Shown here: piece by piece, positions 41,976-42,569 of the stretch
Layout of the letters: every line of letters starts with the position of its first letter
Numbering within the stretch: position 1 is the stretch's first letter
Origin: a bacterium
GTDB lineage: Bacteria; Campylobacterota; Campylobacteria; Campylobacterales; Sulfurovaceae
DNA: 42,569 nt
NCBI GenBank assembly: GCA_018822805.1
Contig: JAHJJU010000025.1
Location: 1-42,569 of the forward strand
Reading direction: 5' to 3'
Program-made: the position numbers and the translations under genes
Notes under the pieces: generated by a model
Database searches by the model: none
What the model was told of the DNA's origin: nothing
What the model saw: only the letters and a program-made list of their open reading frames with translations

Positions 41976-42569
41976 ATGAAGAAATTAACAAGCATCTTTC
42001 TAATCCAAATATTTACAATAACAAGTTTAGGCATTCCTTATATTTATTCCTATGACAATAGAAATTATGTAAAAAAACAGGGGCAGAATCTGGCTCCTGA
42101 ATCTGTTTTAAATAGAAAAACTATGTTAGACGATGAAAAGAGGGAATGTATAATTAAGGTAATAAGCGAAGAAATGGCTAGGATAATAAGTGCAGGGAAC
42201 TTGGCAAATGGAAAAGAATTTTCTGCGGATGAAATGAAAAAATTTATGAAGGTAGAAAAAGATATTATAAATAACTTAAAAGGTGACAAGCTGGTTATGT
42301 TAGAAGATTTTATTAAATGGGTAAAGGAACAAAAAAAATCTGCGTATGAACTGAAAGGTTTTATAATCACAGCAGGAAAAGTTATAGAGAAAAATGATAT
42401 AGAAACAGCAGGTAAAAAATTGGAACTGTTAAAGGGCATAATTGAATGGGGAAAGGAAAAAGGAATTTCTGCAGATGAAAGGGGACCTTTGATATCCGCA
42501 GCAGCAGGAGTTATAGAGAAATTAGAAGACAAAAAACTGGAACTGTTAAAAGGCATAATTGAATGGGGA
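41976..42569 (+). CDS. Exported helical-repeat protein, 3' end beyond the window
   Basis: An open frame of 198 codons from the ATG at 41976 (GAGGG upstream) to the window edge without a stop. The N-terminus MKKLTSIFLIQIFTITSLG looks like a signal peptide. From about residue 110 there are tandem helical units of about 40 residues. The marks are KLELLKGIIEWGKEKGIS and the ISAAAGVIEKLEDKK type, with two clear copies, an earlier diverged one (LVMLEDFIKWVKEQKK), and a third cut by the edge. Charged and amphipathic, with no enzymatic motif. Codon choice (AGG, ATA, GGG) differs somewhat from the neighbours, which could mean transfer. I do not recognise the family. Confidence 0.7.
   Translation, partial: MKKLTSIFLIQIFTITSLGIPYIYSYDNRNYVKKQGQNLAPESVLNRKTMLDDEKRECIIKVISEEMARIISAGNLANGKEFSADEMKKFMKVEKDIINNLKGDKLVMLEDFIKWVKEQKKSAYELKGFIITAGKVIEKNDIETAGKKLELLKGIIEWGKEKGISADERGPLISAAAGVIEKLEDKKLELLKGIIEWG

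Noticed and set aside
42065-42556. Minus-strand 163-codon gene
   Set aside because: Antisense to a plus-strand frame (41976 to the edge) that has an RBS, signal peptide and regular helical repeats. The minus product is low-complexity Ser/Phe-rich.

Overview
The window looks like a piece of a Campylobacterota chromosome, most like a Sulfurovum or Sulfurimonas type sulfur oxidiser. The reasons are the AT-rich sequence, the housekeeping genes (argJ, rpmB, pyrB, pabB, trpF, rpe) and a sulfide:quinone-reductase-like flavoprotein next to a small companion gene. This placement is an inference; there is no rRNA in the window.

Layout. Positions 51-2618 (minus strand) carry argJ, a potassium channel with RCK domains, and rpmB. 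Positions 2903-33949 form a cell-surface and secreted-protein island. It holds an outer-membrane barrel gene, a 2890-residue repeat lipoprotein, small lipoproteins, and five large exported proteins that all begin with the same tandem 'GWNL...GYxYWVKG' module pair. Most of these proteins also carry a roughly 100-residue 'INNxG' module that I cannot assign to a named family; there are nine clear copies and one diverged copy. One member is a zinc metalloprotease, and a Wzy/WaaL-type ligase gene sits inside the island. Positions 34120-42569 are ordinary chromosome: a small exported protein, a Uma2-family protein, rpe-trpF-exonuclease, a SPOR lipoprotein behind a perfect 27-bp inverted repeat, pabB and pyrB, a small protein plus an SQR-like flavoprotein, and a truncated helical-repeat protein at the window edge.

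The main discovery is a complete diversity-generating retroelement (DGR) at 31585-33949. It contains a variable repeat (VR1) at the 3' end of the 1363-residue multidomain gene, an Avd-like four-helix accessory gene, an adenine-rich template repeat (TR), a DGR-type reverse transcriptase (IGNLTSQ and YVDDF motifs), and a second variable repeat (VR2) at the 3' end of a 139-residue exported gene that overlaps the RT gene. Aligned by eye with no gaps, VR1 differs from TR at 20 positions, 18 of them at TR adenines. VR2 differs at 18 positions, 17 of them at TR adenines. Both VRs share the same G-to-C difference near the 3' end, as expected for an initiation-of-mutagenic-homing (IMH) site.

How the parts may work together (inference): the island encodes a set of exported proteins built from shuffled modules. 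The largest DGR target joins the family's shared N-terminal modules, a seven-bladed VCBS/FG-GAP propeller and a pre-peptidase C-terminal domain to a C-terminal DUF1566/Lcl domain whose binding face is hypermutated. This suggests a surface or secreted recognition system in which one family member, and a small free-standing version of the same domain, are rapidly diversified.
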